Origin: JACCTH01 sp035253825 | GTDB taxonomy: Bacteria; Actinomycetota; Acidimicrobiia; Spongiisociales; ZC4RG35 | Length of the DNA stretch: 64,000 bases | Assembly: GCA_035253825.1 (NCBI GenBank) | Contig: DATFBM010000029.1 | Span: 1-64,000, forward strand | Direction: 5' to 3' | Shown: positions 1 to 8,415 of the stretch, piece after piece | Position numbering within the stretch: the stretch's first letter is position 1 | Layout of the letters: each line of letters opens with the position of its first letter | Notes under the pieces: generated by a model | What the model was told of the DNA's origin: nothing | Seen by the model: only the letters and a program-made list of their open reading frames with translations | Database searches by the model: none | Translations under genes and position numbers: made by a program

Positions 1-1257
1 CTGAAACAGTTTTCGAACCCGGGGATGCTCATGCCCCTTCGACATCGATAGCCACAAGCTCACTCCTCGATCGCTCAATGTGTAAACGGTGAGGAAGCGA
101 CCTCGAACCAAGAAGGCACTGCGGGTCTTCCCGGCGGCAAACTCGAACGGTCCGCATCTCCGGGCAAGGTCGACGAGACCGTCCCAAAACTTCTTTCCTC
201 CTTTGTCAGCGAGGAACTGCTCGATTGTGTAGTGGGCGCCGAGGGGGGCGGAGGTCTCGGTATCGACGTCGTGACGTTTACGTGAGGGCTGGACTCGCGT
301 CGGCTCCCCAGCCACTTTCGGATACTGCGGGGGCCAGGGGGCATCGCCTTGTCCGTATTCCTCCTGGTCTCGGGTGACCCACTCCAGGAGAGTTTCTATC
401 CGTCCCGAGGTTTGGTCGATCCCGTCGGTCAGGTCCCCTACCTCCGCGTAACGCTCGGCGAATCGGTCGAGCGGAAAGCGCTCGATCGTGATTTCATCGA
501 TCTCTTCCCAGCGAAATGGCGCCGATACGAAACCGGTGGGACGGACGCCGTACGCGGCCGACACGGTCTTGTCGCGGGCGTTCTGGTTGTAGTCGATAAA
601 GACTCCCGTGCGTTCTTCCTTCCACCAGCTGGTCGTAACCAGACCGGTCATCCTCCGCTCGAGCTCCCGCGCTGCCGCCAGGACCGATCTTCGGGTTTGA
701 AAGAAGTCCCACTCCGGTTCGATTCGTACGTAGACATGGATTCCCCGGCTCCCCGAAGTCTTCGGCCAGCCGACCAGTCCTGCCTCGGTCAGCACCTGAC
801 GCAGGCCGGTGGCAGCCTCGCGCACGTGCTCGAACGTGAAGCCTGGAGTCGGGTCGAGGTCGAAGCGCAGCTCGTCGGGATGGTCTGTGTCCTCGGCCCG
901 TACCGGCCAGGGATGGAGGTCGAGGCATCCGCGCTGGATCAATCGCACCACATCAACCTCGGTGCGAGGCACGTTCATCAGACCCGGTCTCTGGGAAGGA
1001 AACTTCACCTCGACGGTTTCGAACGGGGAATTGGGCTCGGCCCGCTTGTGATAGATGGGGGCGACCTCGACCGACTCCATGTAGCGCTTCAACATGGTGG
1101 GACGGCCGAACACCGCCCGGAGAGCGCCCTCAGCCACTTGAACGAAGTGCTTCACCACGTCGAGCTTGGTCCAGCCCTGCCGTGGGAAGAGCAGCTTGTC
1201 AGGGCTCGAGATGCGGACCGTTTCCCCGCCGACTTCGACCGTGGTCTCGATTGGCAC
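1..1257 (-). CDS. LigD-type DNA polymerase/primase, C-terminal DUF5655-like extension (partial)
   Basis: Polymerase/primase of the LigD (AEP) family, which fills gaps and ends in bacterial non-homologous end joining. The reading frame begins at GTG 1257 and is still open at the left edge (419 codons seen). Residues about 1-310 carry the usual LigD-polymerase features: ISSPDKLLFP near the start, FDLDPTPG (metal-binding Asp pair), KTSGSRGIHVYV and ARDKTVSAAYGVRP, ending in the typical PYPKVAGEPTRVQPSR-like tail. About 100 further residues follow (KTRSAFLVRGRF, HEHPRV) that look like a DUF5655 domain rather than a ligase or phosphoesterase domain. It lies divergently from the M50 protease, with LigC nearby. 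The polymerase call is firm; the extension call is from memory of the family. Confidence 0.85.
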   Translation of the reverse strand, partial: MPIETTVEVGGETVRISSPDKLLFPRQGWTKLDVVKHFVQVAEGALRAVFGRPTMLKRYMESVEVAPIYHKRAEPNSPFETVEVKFPSQRPGLMNVPRTEVDVVRLIQRGCLDLHPWPVRAEDTDHPDELRFDLDPTPGFTFEHVREAATGLRQVLTEAGLVGWPKTSGSRGIHVYVRIEPEWDFFQTRRSVLAAARELERRMTGLVTTSWWKEERTGVFIDYNQNARDKTVSAAYGVRPTGFVSAPFRWEEIDEITIERFPLDRFAERYAEVGDLTDGIDQTSGRIETLLEWVTRDQEEYGQGDAPWPPQYPKVAGEPTRVQPSRKRHDVDTETSAPLGAHYTIEQFLADKGGKKFWDGLVDLARRCGPFEFAAGKTRSAFLVRGRFLTVYTLSDRGVSLWLSMSKGHEHPRVRKLFQ

Positions 1258-1312
1258 GCCCGCAACCGTACCCTGCGGGCTTCATGACAGAGTCGATCGG
1301 TGGGCCGGACCG

Positions 1313-1996
1313 GTGAGGTTCCACCTGTTCAGGTTTCCGGTCGTAATCAGCCCCACCTTCTTGATCCTCGGGCTCTTTCTGGTCGGCACGAATCTCGGCT
1401 GGCAGGGCATCTTGGCCTGGGTGGCGGCGGCGTTCGTCTCGGTCCTACTGCACGAGCTCGGCCATGCCTTTTCGGTGCGCGGCTTTGGGGGCATGGTCAA
1501 CCAGATCACATTGCACGGCCTGGGAGGAGCGACCAGCTGGTCTGATCCCAATCGTCAGATTTCGTGGGGGCGACGAATCGCCATCGCCGCCGCCGGGGCC
1601 GGGCTCGGCTTCCTCGTGGCCGGCATCCTCTACCTCCTCGTCCGCTTGGGGACGTTTGGCTCCGCTGCTTCCAGAGTCATCGATAGTCCCTTCCGGGTGT
1701 TTCTCGGCGACGCCGCCCGGGCCGAGCTGTGGCTGATCTTTTTTCTCGGCGCTTTCATCTGGGTGACGATCGCCTGGGGCCTGATCAACTGGCTCCCGAT
1801 CGGCGGCCTCGACGGCTGGCACATCATGGCCGAGCTCCTCGAAAAGTGGATGCCGGGGCGCGGTCGCCGGGTGGCGGCTGTGATCGGACTTGTGGTGGCG
1901 CTGGTAGCGGCCTATTTCCTATTTCGCGCCGGGCTCCAATTCGGAGCCATCATCCTCGTGCTCTTCGCGCTGCAGACGATGGGCCGTCCCGGCTAG
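1313..1996 (+). CDS. Site-2-type M50 family membrane metalloprotease
   Basis: Integral-membrane zinc protease of the M50 family (227 aa from GTG 1313). The zinc motif HELGH is at about residues 47-51 in a hydrophobic segment. The second conserved site, NWLPIGGLDG, is at about residue 159 and supplies the third ligand Asp. At least four hydrophobic segments are visible. It lacks PDZ and CBS domains, so it belongs to the compact class whose substrates are mostly unknown. The frame stays open further upstream, but those codons overlap the start of the divergent LigD gene, and RFHLFRFPVVISPTF looks like a natural N-terminus. It converges on LigC with a 4-bp stop overlap. Confidence 0.83.
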   Translation: MRFHLFRFPVVISPTFLILGLFLVGTNLGWQGILAWVAAAFVSVLLHELGHAFSVRGFGGMVNQITLHGLGGATSWSDPNRQISWGRRIAIAAAGAGLGFLVAGILYLLVRLGTFGSAASRVIDSPFRVFLGDAARAELWLIFFLGAFIWVTIAWGLINWLPIGGLDGWHIMAELLEKWMPGRGRRVAAVIGLVVALVAAYFLFRAGLQFGAIILVLFALQTMGRPG

Positions 1997-3015
1997 CGGA
2001 CCACCACTTCGGAAAAACCGAGCCCGGTCGGACGCTCCAACTGATCCATCGTGCAGCTGCGAGGATCCTTGTCCGGACGCCAACGATGGAAGCGGGTGGC
2101 ATGTCGAAATCGACCCTCCTCCAGCTGGTCGTAGCTGATCTCGACGACAATGCCTCCTTCGATTGGAGTCCAGGACAGATCCTTTCCTCCGGTCCAGCGG
2201 CTAACTGCTCCCGGTGCCCGGGCTGCGACGCCGAAGGAGCCTTCGGTTCGCAGCTCTTGGAATCTCTCGAAGATGGCCTCCCTTTGTCCCTCGGGAAAAC
2301 CCGAACAGTGGCCTATGAAGTGCAGCTGCCCTTCCTCGTTGTACAGGCCGAGCAAGAGCGAGCCGATCTTGCCACCGTCTTTGTGCTCGCGGTAGCCGCC
2401 GACGACACAATCGGCGGTGCGCCGGTGCTTGACCTTGAGCATGGCGCGCTTTCCGTGCACGTAACCCTGACCAAGCGGCTTGGCGATTATGCCGTCGCAT
2501 CCTGCCGGCTCAAACTCGTCGAACCAGCGTTTGCCGATATCGGGGTCGACCGTCGACGGAGTCAGGTGCCATGGGTGTTCGAGGCCCGACAGCAGATCGA
2601 TGAGAAGCTCTCTTCGTTCTGAGAAGGGGCGCAGTCGCAGGTCCTCTCCGGAGAGGGCGAGAAGATCGAAGGCGACCAGTTGGGCAGGAGTCTCGGCCGC
2701 CAAACGCTTGATGCGCGATTCGGCGGGATGGATCCTTTGCTGGAGAGCGTCGAAGTCGGTGACGTCATCGATCACCACCACTACCTCCCCGTCGACCACG
2801 GTGTCGGTTGGAAGGCGGCTGACCGGCTGCCCGAGTTCGGGGAAATATCGCAGCAGGGTTTTTTGACTGCGGGAATCAAGCCGCACTTCGTGGCCATTCC
2901 AGGAGACGGCCCGGAAACCATCCCACTTGGGCTCGAAAGCAAACGCTCCCTCCGGCCACGACTCCACGACCTTGGCTTCCATGGTCTCAATCGGGGGTTT
3001 GAAGGGCCACGCCAT
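1993..3015 (-). CDS. ligC: ATP-dependent DNA ligase, LigC type
   Basis: ATP-dependent DNA ligase of 340 aa, the compact LigC class of actinobacteria used in backup end joining and excision repair. The nucleotidyltransferase motif EPKWDGFR carries the AMP-accepting lysine at residue 30. Further motifs are DGEVVV, FDLLAL, DGIIAK and MLKVKH (motif V), followed by an OB-fold domain ending in the usual R-x-D-K-rich tail (WRPDKDPRSC). I chose ATG 3015 because codons further upstream run into the divergent YihY gene and do not resemble a ligase. It is oriented like the LigD-polymerase gene, with the M50 gene between them on the other strand. No Ku gene is in the window. Confidence 0.88.
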   Translation of the reverse strand: MAWPFKPPIETMEAKVVESWPEGAFAFEPKWDGFRAVSWNGHEVRLDSRSQKTLLRYFPELGQPVSRLPTDTVVDGEVVVVIDDVTDFDALQQRIHPAESRIKRLAAETPAQLVAFDLLALSGEDLRLRPFSERRELLIDLLSGLEHPWHLTPSTVDPDIGKRWFDEFEPAGCDGIIAKPLGQGYVHGKRAMLKVKHRRTADCVVGGYREHKDGGKIGSLLLGLYNEEGQLHFIGHCSGFPEGQREAIFERFQELRTEGSFGVAARAPGAVSRWTGGKDLSWTPIEGGIVVEISYDQLEEGRFRHATRFHRWRPDKDPRSCTMDQLERPTGLGFSEVVVR

Positions 3016-3046
3016 ACGGAGACGGTAAACGTTAGAAAGGAAGCCC

Positions 3047-3862
3047 TTGGAGGTCCTCAAGTCGACATGGCGGCGTTTCTCGGATGAACGCGGGACGACG
3101 ATGGCCGCCGCCATCGGCTATCGGGCGGTGTTTGCCTTGGCTCCGCTGATGTTGGTTGCGATCTCGGTTGCCGGGGCGATTTTCGGAGAGGACGCCGCCC
3201 AAGGCCTTCTCACCAGCCGCCTGCAGCAGCTGCTCGGAAACGATCTCGCCACCGACTTGGAGCGGCTATTGACCGAAGCTCGGGGGGCCACCACGGCCGG
3301 GCTCATCGGGTTCGTCCTGCTGGTTTGGGCGGGAAGTGGGCTATTTACCGAGGTACAGGGCTCGTTGAACACACTCAATGAGGTTCCGACCAAAAAGCTC
3401 GAAGGGATCGGACGGGCCATCCGGCAACGACTCCTGACGCTGGCCGCGGTCTTTGGCTGTGCGATCGCCCTCGCCTTGCTGGTGGGGTCCGCCACTCTTG
3501 CGGCCTGGCTGCCGGCGGAATGGGCGACGGGCACGGTGGCATTTGTTACAACGGCGTTCATTTTCTTTGTGGCCATTCTTGTCAGCTTCAGGTTCTTCAC
3601 TCCCTACCGGCCCCCATGGCGAGTCGCCGCCGCCGGGGCCATCGCTACCGAAGTGGCGATGGTGATTGTTGGGGGACTGGTGGGCCTCTTTGTCGGTCGG
3701 GGAGGAGGAACCAGCGCCAGTGGGATCGCGGGCTCGGTAGTGGCGATTCTTTTGGTGGTCTATTTCCTCTCGGCCGTGTACCTGTTGGGCGCCTCCTTGA
3801 CCCGTGAACTGGCCGATGCGCTCCCGCTTTCGACTCGCGCTTCTGTCCCTGTCAATCTCTAG
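3047..3862 (+). CDS. YihY/BrkB family inner-membrane protein
   Basis: A 271-aa polytopic membrane protein of the YihY (BrkB, 'virulence factor') family; the molecular role is unknown. The N-terminal FSDERGTTMAAAIGYRAVFALAPLM matches the family signature, and about six membrane segments follow, including the paired helices near residues 130-165 and 180-235. The start is TTG 3047, preceded by an AGAAAGGA ribosome-binding site. It is divergent from ligC, with only 31 bp between the start codons, so the two promoters must overlap. Confidence 0.85.
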   Translation: MEVLKSTWRRFSDERGTTMAAAIGYRAVFALAPLMLVAISVAGAIFGEDAAQGLLTSRLQQLLGNDLATDLERLLTEARGATTAGLIGFVLLVWAGSGLFTEVQGSLNTLNEVPTKKLEGIGRAIRQRLLTLAAVFGCAIALALLVGSATLAAWLPAEWATGTVAFVTTAFIFFVAILVSFRFFTPYRPPWRVAAAGAIATEVAMVIVGGLVGLFVGRGGGTSASGIAGSVVAILLVVYFLSAVYLLGASLTRELADALPLSTRASVPVNL

Positions 3863-3874
3863 GCTTGGCCGCCA

Positions 3875-4441
3875 ATGGCAATCGACATCGCTGGCTTCGT
3901 CGCCGACCTCAAGGATCATGCCATCGAGCATGGATTCCACGTCCACGACGAGCGCCATTTCATGGAGACCTATTCCCTGCGACAATCCTGGGAAGTCGAT
4001 GTTCACCCCGAGGACGCCTGCGGCGGACCCCTCGATCTGCACCTGAGCCTCGACGTCGATCCCCGGGTGGTTCTATCGCTCCAGGACCGGCTCGACGAGA
4101 TGGACGACGAGTGGGAAGAGCCCGAGGATCTCTATCGACTCGACCTCTATTTCAACTGGCAGCTGCCGAGCCTGCTTTCGCCTCCCGACCTCTTGGTGGT
4201 GAGCACCGACCTCGCCGGTCTGGGAGGGGTTGAGCTTCCGATCACGGTGTCTTCCAACGAATCGATCGCCGCCGTCACCGATCCTTCGGCGCGCACCCTG
4301 CAGGTAGTGGGGAAGTGCCAGGTCTCGCTGGTCGATGTTCTGATGGCGCGCGAGCAGCTGTGCGAGGAGCTCGACCGGGCGAAGGCGGTTTCGGAGTACC
4401 TGCTGGAACGGGTTAGCGGCTGGCTCGAAAGCCCCAATTAG
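3875..4441 (+). CDS. Conserved-looking hypothetical acidic protein
   Basis: A 188-aa protein I do not recognise. It is acidic and soluble, with no signal peptide or membrane segment. It has an Asp/His-rich N-terminal half (DERHFMETYSLRQSW, DLHLSLDVDP) and ends in a probable helix (ALxExLxRAKAVSEYLLERV type). It starts 12 bp after yihY on the same strand, so the two are probably cotranscribed. A palindromic repeat begins 11 bp after its stop. Confidence 0.6.
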   Translation: MAIDIAGFVADLKDHAIEHGFHVHDERHFMETYSLRQSWEVDVHPEDACGGPLDLHLSLDVDPRVVLSLQDRLDEMDDEWEEPEDLYRLDLYFNWQLPSLLSPPDLLVVSTDLAGLGGVELPITVSSNESIAAVTDPSARTLQVVGKCQVSLVDVLMAREQLCEELDRAKAVSEYLLERVSGWLESPN

Positions 4442-4452
4442 GTCGTTCTTCT

Positions 4453-4500
4453 TTCTTGCGTAATTTTGGCCACATTTATGGGGCCAGATCTACGCAAGAA
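4453..4500. repeat. Palindromic repeat copy R1 (TTCTTGCGTA family)
   Basis: A 48-bp inverted repeat with the exact 10-bp ends TTCTTGCGTA and TACGCAAGAA (11 bp with the flanking T/A pair). The inner part contains TTTTGGCC and GGCCAGAT, which pair imperfectly. It lies between the hypothetical gene and the maltodextrin operon. It has the size and ends of six other copies in this window. Confidence 0.9.
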
Positions 4501-4510
4501 ACGCAGGACT

Positions 4511-4536
4511 GTTTACATACGCCTGGGATCGGGTTT
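4511..4536 (+). promoter_or_regulatory. Weak SigB-like promoter candidate for the maltodextrin operon
   Basis: GTTT, 16 bp, then GGGTTT. This matches the GTTT-N16-GGGTAT class except for one -10 base. It lies 36 bp upstream of the binding-protein start. The mismatch is at an important base, so this is only a candidate. Confidence 0.2.
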
Positions 4537-4572
4537 CCGAGCCCACTCATGACACTCAGGAGGAATTCGACT

Positions 4573-5862
4573 GTGAAGCAACGCTCAGTGGTGCTGCTGG
4601 CGGTATTGGTCCTCGTGCTTGCGGCCTGTGGGGGCGGCGGCGCAGGGGACACGACCGTTACCGCCGACACCGGTGCCACTACCACTGCCGCTCCCGTGAC
4701 CACCGCGGAAGCAACTACCACCACCGCCGCATCGGCTGACGTGAACCTGTTGGTGTGGGCCGATGAGGCTCGTACCCCGGTCGTCGAAGAGGTGGCCGCG
4801 GCCTTTACCGAGGCGACCGGCGTCACGGTGACCGTCGAGACAAAAGAGTTCGGCGACATCCGCGATCAGATGGTCACAGCTGGTCCTGCCGGTGAGGGCG
4901 CCGACATCTTTATTGGCGCCCATGACTGGGTCGGGGAACTAGCCGCCAATGGCGTTGCCGAGCCCATCGATCTCGGTGCCAAGTCCGGCGAGTTCGAGCA
5001 AGTGGCAATCGATGCATTCAGCTACCAAGGCTCGCTCTACGCAGTGCCGTACGCGACGGAGGCAATCGCCTTCTACTACAACACCGACCTCGTTCCGGAA
5101 GCACCGGCCACATTTGAAGAACTGGCTGGGATATGCGCCGGACTCGAAGGGATCGAGAACTGCGTCGGGGTGCCCGGCGGCGGTGATGCTCCCGATGCCT
5201 ATCACAACTATCCGTTCGTCTCCGCTCTGGGTGGCTACATCTTTGGCTATGACCCGGCTTCCGGTTACGACACCACCGATGTCGGTCTCGACAGCGAGGG
5301 TGCCATCGCCGGGATCACCTTCCTCGAGGAGCAGATTGCGGCAGGTGTGATCGGGTCGACCAACTACGACACCGCCAAGGCTCTCTTCCTCGACGGACTG
5401 CAGCCGTTCTGGATGACCGGGCCATGGGAAGTGGGGAACCTGGAAGGCCAGACGGAGGTCAACTGGGCCGTCGCCAAGATCCCGACCATCGGTGGAAATG
5501 CTCCTGCGCCCTTCGTTGGCGCCCAGGGCTTTTTCCTCTCGGCCTTCTCCGAGAACATGGTCGTGGCTCAGTCCTTCCTGCTCGATTACATCGCCACTGC
5601 CGAGACCCAGCAGGCGCTGTACGACGCTGACCCCCGTAACCCGGCCTACAGCTCTGTTCTCGAAGGCCTGGCCGACAATCCGGTGGCGGCGACCTTCGCC
5701 GCCTCCGCCGCCGACGGCAATCCCATGCCGAACGTTCCCGAGATGGGAGCCGTGTGGACACCGCTCGGCGAGCAGATTCAGCTCGTTCGCAACGGCGAGC
5801 TTGCGGCGACAGACGCGATGACGGCCGCCGCCGCCGCAGTCCGAGGGGCAGTCGGAAGCTAG
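4573..5862 (+). CDS. Maltodextrin-type ABC transporter substrate-binding lipoprotein
   Basis: Extracellular solute-binding lipoprotein (family 1, MalE-like; 429 aa) that delivers oligosaccharide to the permeases encoded downstream. The signal peptide ends in the lipobox LAAC, followed by a Thr/Ala-rich linker and the start of the mature fold, NLLVWADEARTPVVEEVAAAF. Aromatic residues typical of maltodextrin sites are present (FIGAHDWVGEL, FWMTGPWEV). GTG 4573 is preferred because AGGAGG lies 6-8 bp upstream and the lipoprotein signal starts there; the frame remains open upstream through repeat R1. It is the first gene of a five-gene operon. Specificity for maltodextrin is inferred from the neighbouring glycosidases. 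Confidence 0.88.
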   Translation: MKQRSVVLLAVLVLVLAACGGGGAGDTTVTADTGATTTAAPVTTAEATTTTAASADVNLLVWADEARTPVVEEVAAAFTEATGVTVTVETKEFGDIRDQMVTAGPAGEGADIFIGAHDWVGELAANGVAEPIDLGAKSGEFEQVAIDAFSYQGSLYAVPYATEAIAFYYNTDLVPEAPATFEELAGICAGLEGIENCVGVPGGGDAPDAYHNYPFVSALGGYIFGYDPASGYDTTDVGLDSEGAIAGITFLEEQIAAGVIGSTNYDTAKALFLDGLQPFWMTGPWEVGNLEGQTEVNWAVAKIPTIGGNAPAPFVGAQGFFLSAFSENMVVAQSFLLDYIATAETQQALYDADPRNPAYSSVLEGLADNPVAATFAASAADGNPMPNVPEMGAVWTPLGEQIQLVRNGELAATDAMTAAAAAVRGAVGS

Positions 5863-5882
5863 CTCCGTTAGGGTCGAAAGAG

Positions 5883-7505
5883 ATGACTACCGGAGAAGGC
5901 AGGGAATCGACCCTGCCTTCTCCGCGTCGAAGGTTCAATCTCGGAAGCGCCTTCGTCCGCTTCGGGGCCGTGGCGCTGATCGATGCGCTGTTGGCCCTCG
6001 CCTTGCCGGCCTTGATCGCGCAACGCTCGTGGACGCTGGTGGCGCTGGTCGGCCTTATCGCCCTGATCGTGAACGGCGTCTACCTGTATCCCCGCGCCCA
6101 AGCCTCGCGTTGGCTGACGCCGGGCTTGATTTTCATGCTCCTCTTCGTGGTGTGGCCCGTGGTCTACACCTCCTACGTCTCGCTCACCAACTATCGAACG
6201 GGCAACGTCCAGTCGAAGGATCAGGTGATCGCTCAGTTCGAGCGCCAGCCCTTGCAATCAACCGAAGGCGCCGTGGCACTCGCCTTGGAGGTATATCGCG
6301 ACCCCGACGGCACTTTTGCCTTTCTCGTGACCGATCCCGACGGCAACGTTTCATTTGGTGTCCCTCGACTCCGCTCGGAGGAACCGTCGACCGAGCCCCT
6401 GCCCACGCTCGAAGAGCTTGGATCCACCGACACCGATGGCGACGGGATCGCCGACCAGGTCGGCGCCTTCACCCGGGTTCCTCCGTTGCAGCGATTCGGG
6501 ATTGCCGATCAACTCGAAAATTTGGTGCTCGACATGCCTGGGGGGGTGGCCGAGGTGCAGACCACGTCCTCGGCCCGATTGGTGGCAGGCTCCCAGCGCT
6601 ACAGGTACGACCCCGAAAGCGATTCTCTCTTCGATGCCCAGCTGAACATCGCGTGCCCGGCCGAGACCGGGAATTTCGTTTGCGAGGGCCAGCCGATCGA
6701 TCCCGGCTGGGTCGCCTATGTCGGTTTCGACAATTACCGAAACATCTTCACCAACCGCGAGTTGCAGGGGCCCTTCTTCAAGGTCTTTGCCTGGAATCTG
6801 ATCTTCGCCTCGTTATCGGTGCTGCTTACGTTCGGCGTGGGGTTGGCACTGGCAAATGCTTTCCAGGACGACCGCCTGAAGGGCAAGTCGATCTACCGAT
6901 CGCTCTTGATTCTCCCGTATGCCATCCCCGGCTTCATCTCGATCATCATCTGGCGAGGGCTGTTGAACGACCAGATCGGGCCCGTCAACGACCTGCTCAA
7001 CTCGATCGGGATCTCCAATGTTCCTTGGCTCCTCAACCCCTTCTGGGCCAAGGTCTCGCTTTTGTTGGTCAACACCTGGCTCGGATTTCCCTACATGTTC
7101 CTGATCTGCTCGGGTGCGCTCCAGGCGGTTCCCGCCGAGTTGAAGGAGGCCGCTCGGGTTGATGGAGCGGGCGCGGCGCGAGTTTTTCGGACCATCACGC
7201 TTCCGTTGCTGCTGGTGGGTACGGCACCGCTTCTCATTGGGTCCTTCGGGTTCAACTTCAACAACTTCGTCCTTCCGTTCCTTCTCACCAACGGAGGACC
7301 GCCGGTCCCGGGAGCGTCGGTGCCGGTAGGCGAGACCGACCTCTTGATCACCTTCACCTTCGACCTCGCCATCAGCTCGGGTCGGGGCAATCAGTTCGCA
7401 TTGGGGTCGGCGGTAGTCATCATCATCTTCTTCATGGTCGCCGCCATCTCGGCATTCAGCTTCCGCTACACGCGGCGTCTCGAGGAGGTCTACGGAAGTG
7501 TCTAG
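5883..7505 (+). CDS. MalF-like sugar ABC transporter permease with large extracytoplasmic loop
   Basis: Maltose/maltodextrin permease subunit (540 aa from ATG 5883, with an AAAG site upstream). Three N-terminal membrane helices are followed by a ~180-residue hydrophilic insertion (about residues 115-275, with acidic DTDGDG), the position of the P2 loop of MalF, which contacts the binding protein. The permease core follows, with the EAA loop EAARVDGAGAARVFRTITLP that docks the ATPase. It is 20 bp after the binding-protein gene and overlaps the next permease by 8 bp. The ATPase is not in this window, so a shared MsmX/MalK-type ATPase elsewhere is likely. Confidence 0.87.
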   Translation: MTTGEGRESTLPSPRRRFNLGSAFVRFGAVALIDALLALALPALIAQRSWTLVALVGLIALIVNGVYLYPRAQASRWLTPGLIFMLLFVVWPVVYTSYVSLTNYRTGNVQSKDQVIAQFERQPLQSTEGAVALALEVYRDPDGTFAFLVTDPDGNVSFGVPRLRSEEPSTEPLPTLEELGSTDTDGDGIADQVGAFTRVPPLQRFGIADQLENLVLDMPGGVAEVQTTSSARLVAGSQRYRYDPESDSLFDAQLNIACPAETGNFVCEGQPIDPGWVAYVGFDNYRNIFTNRELQGPFFKVFAWNLIFASLSVLLTFGVGLALANAFQDDRLKGKSIYRSLLILPYAIPGFISIIIWRGLLNDQIGPVNDLLNSIGISNVPWLLNPFWAKVSLLLVNTWLGFPYMFLICSGALQAVPAELKEAARVDGAGAARVFRTITLPLLLVGTAPLLIGSFGFNFNNFVLPFLLTNGGPPVPGASVPVGETDLLITFTFDLAISSGRGNQFALGSAVVIIIFFMVAAISAFSFRYTRRLEEVYGSV

Positions 7506-8415
7506 CCGTGCTGAGGCATTGACCACCTCGCGCACCGTGGAGGCGGTCGAGAACAAGATGCCTGTGAGCCGCTGGTTTCGCGAGCTGGGCTGGCGTCACC
7601 TGGTGGGTCTGGTTGGCGTCCTCTTCGCTCTCTATCCGGTGGCGTGGATCGTCTCGGCCGCTTTCAACTCGGTGCAATCCCTCGTCTCTGCCCGCCTGAT
7701 TCCACGCAGCCTGACCACCGAGAACTTCACCTCCCTATTTGGCAATGCCACCACTCCATTCGCCAGATGGATCGGCAACTCCTACAAGGTGGCTTTGACC
7801 GCCGCGATCATCAACGTGTTGCTGGCGTCGCTCGCCGCCTACGCCTTCAGCCGCATGCGATTTCGGGGCAGGCGTATGGGGCTTCTAGCCCTGTTGCTGG
7901 TCCAGGTGTTTCCTCAGTTTCTCGGTTTCATTGCGCTCTTCTTGTTGGCCCAGCAAATCGGCGAGGTGTTTCCCCAAGCAGGTCTCGGCACTCACCTGTT
8001 CCTGATCATGGTGTATCTCGGCGGTGCCATCGGGTTCAATGCCTTCCTCATCAAGGGCTTCATGGACACGATTCCCGCCAGCCTCGACGAATCGGCCCGG
8101 GTGGATGGCGCCGGCCCATTCCAAATCTTCTGGAGCGTCGTCTTCCCTCTGGCGCGGCCGGTGCTGGCGGTCATCTTCATCATCACGTTCACCAATCTCT
8201 TCGCCGAGTACATCCTGGCAAGCACCCTCATCACCTCAACCGCGAACTACACCATGCCAGTCGGGTTGCAACTATTCGTCTCGTCCGACTACTCAGCCAA
8301 ATGGGGCAATCTCGCCGCGGCCGCCCTCATCGGCGCGGCACCCATCGTGGCGACTTTCCTGATCGCCCAGAAACAAATCATCGGGGGGTTGACCACAGGA
8401 GCCGTCAAGGGTTGA
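7498..8415 (+). CDS. MalG-like sugar ABC transporter permease
   Basis: Second permease subunit (305 aa), with six predicted membrane helices and the EAA loop ESARVDGAGPFQIFWSVVFP near the middle. The C-terminal MalG-like helix is present and the protein ends in GGLTTGAVKG, the usual tail of this family. GTG 7498 lies inside the end of the MalF-like gene with GGAGG upstream, so translation is probably coupled. The next gene starts inside this stop codon (TTGA). It forms a heterodimer with the MalF-like protein. Confidence 0.88.
   Translation: MSSRAEALTTSRTVEAVENKMPVSRWFRELGWRHLVGLVGVLFALYPVAWIVSAAFNSVQSLVSARLIPRSLTTENFTSLFGNATTPFARWIGNSYKVALTAAIINVLLASLAAYAFSRMRFRGRRMGLLALLLVQVFPQFLGFIALFLLAQQIGEVFPQAGLGTHLFLIMVYLGGAIGFNAFLIKGFMDTIPASLDESARVDGAGPFQIFWSVVFPLARPVLAVIFIITFTNLFAEYILASTLITSTANYTMPVGLQLFVSSDYSAKWGNLAAAALIGAAPIVATFLIAQKQIIGGLTTGAVKG

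Noticed and set aside
349..1287. Long forward-strand reading frame at 349-1287
   Set aside because: It is the shadow of the LigD polymerase gene on the other strand, which has clear family motifs.
4453..4500. Palindromes as ordinary rho-independent terminators
   Set aside because: There are no T-runs after the stems, several copies lie in divergent regions, and fixed 10-bp ends are not needed for terminators. Some, such as R4, may still terminate transcription as a side effect.
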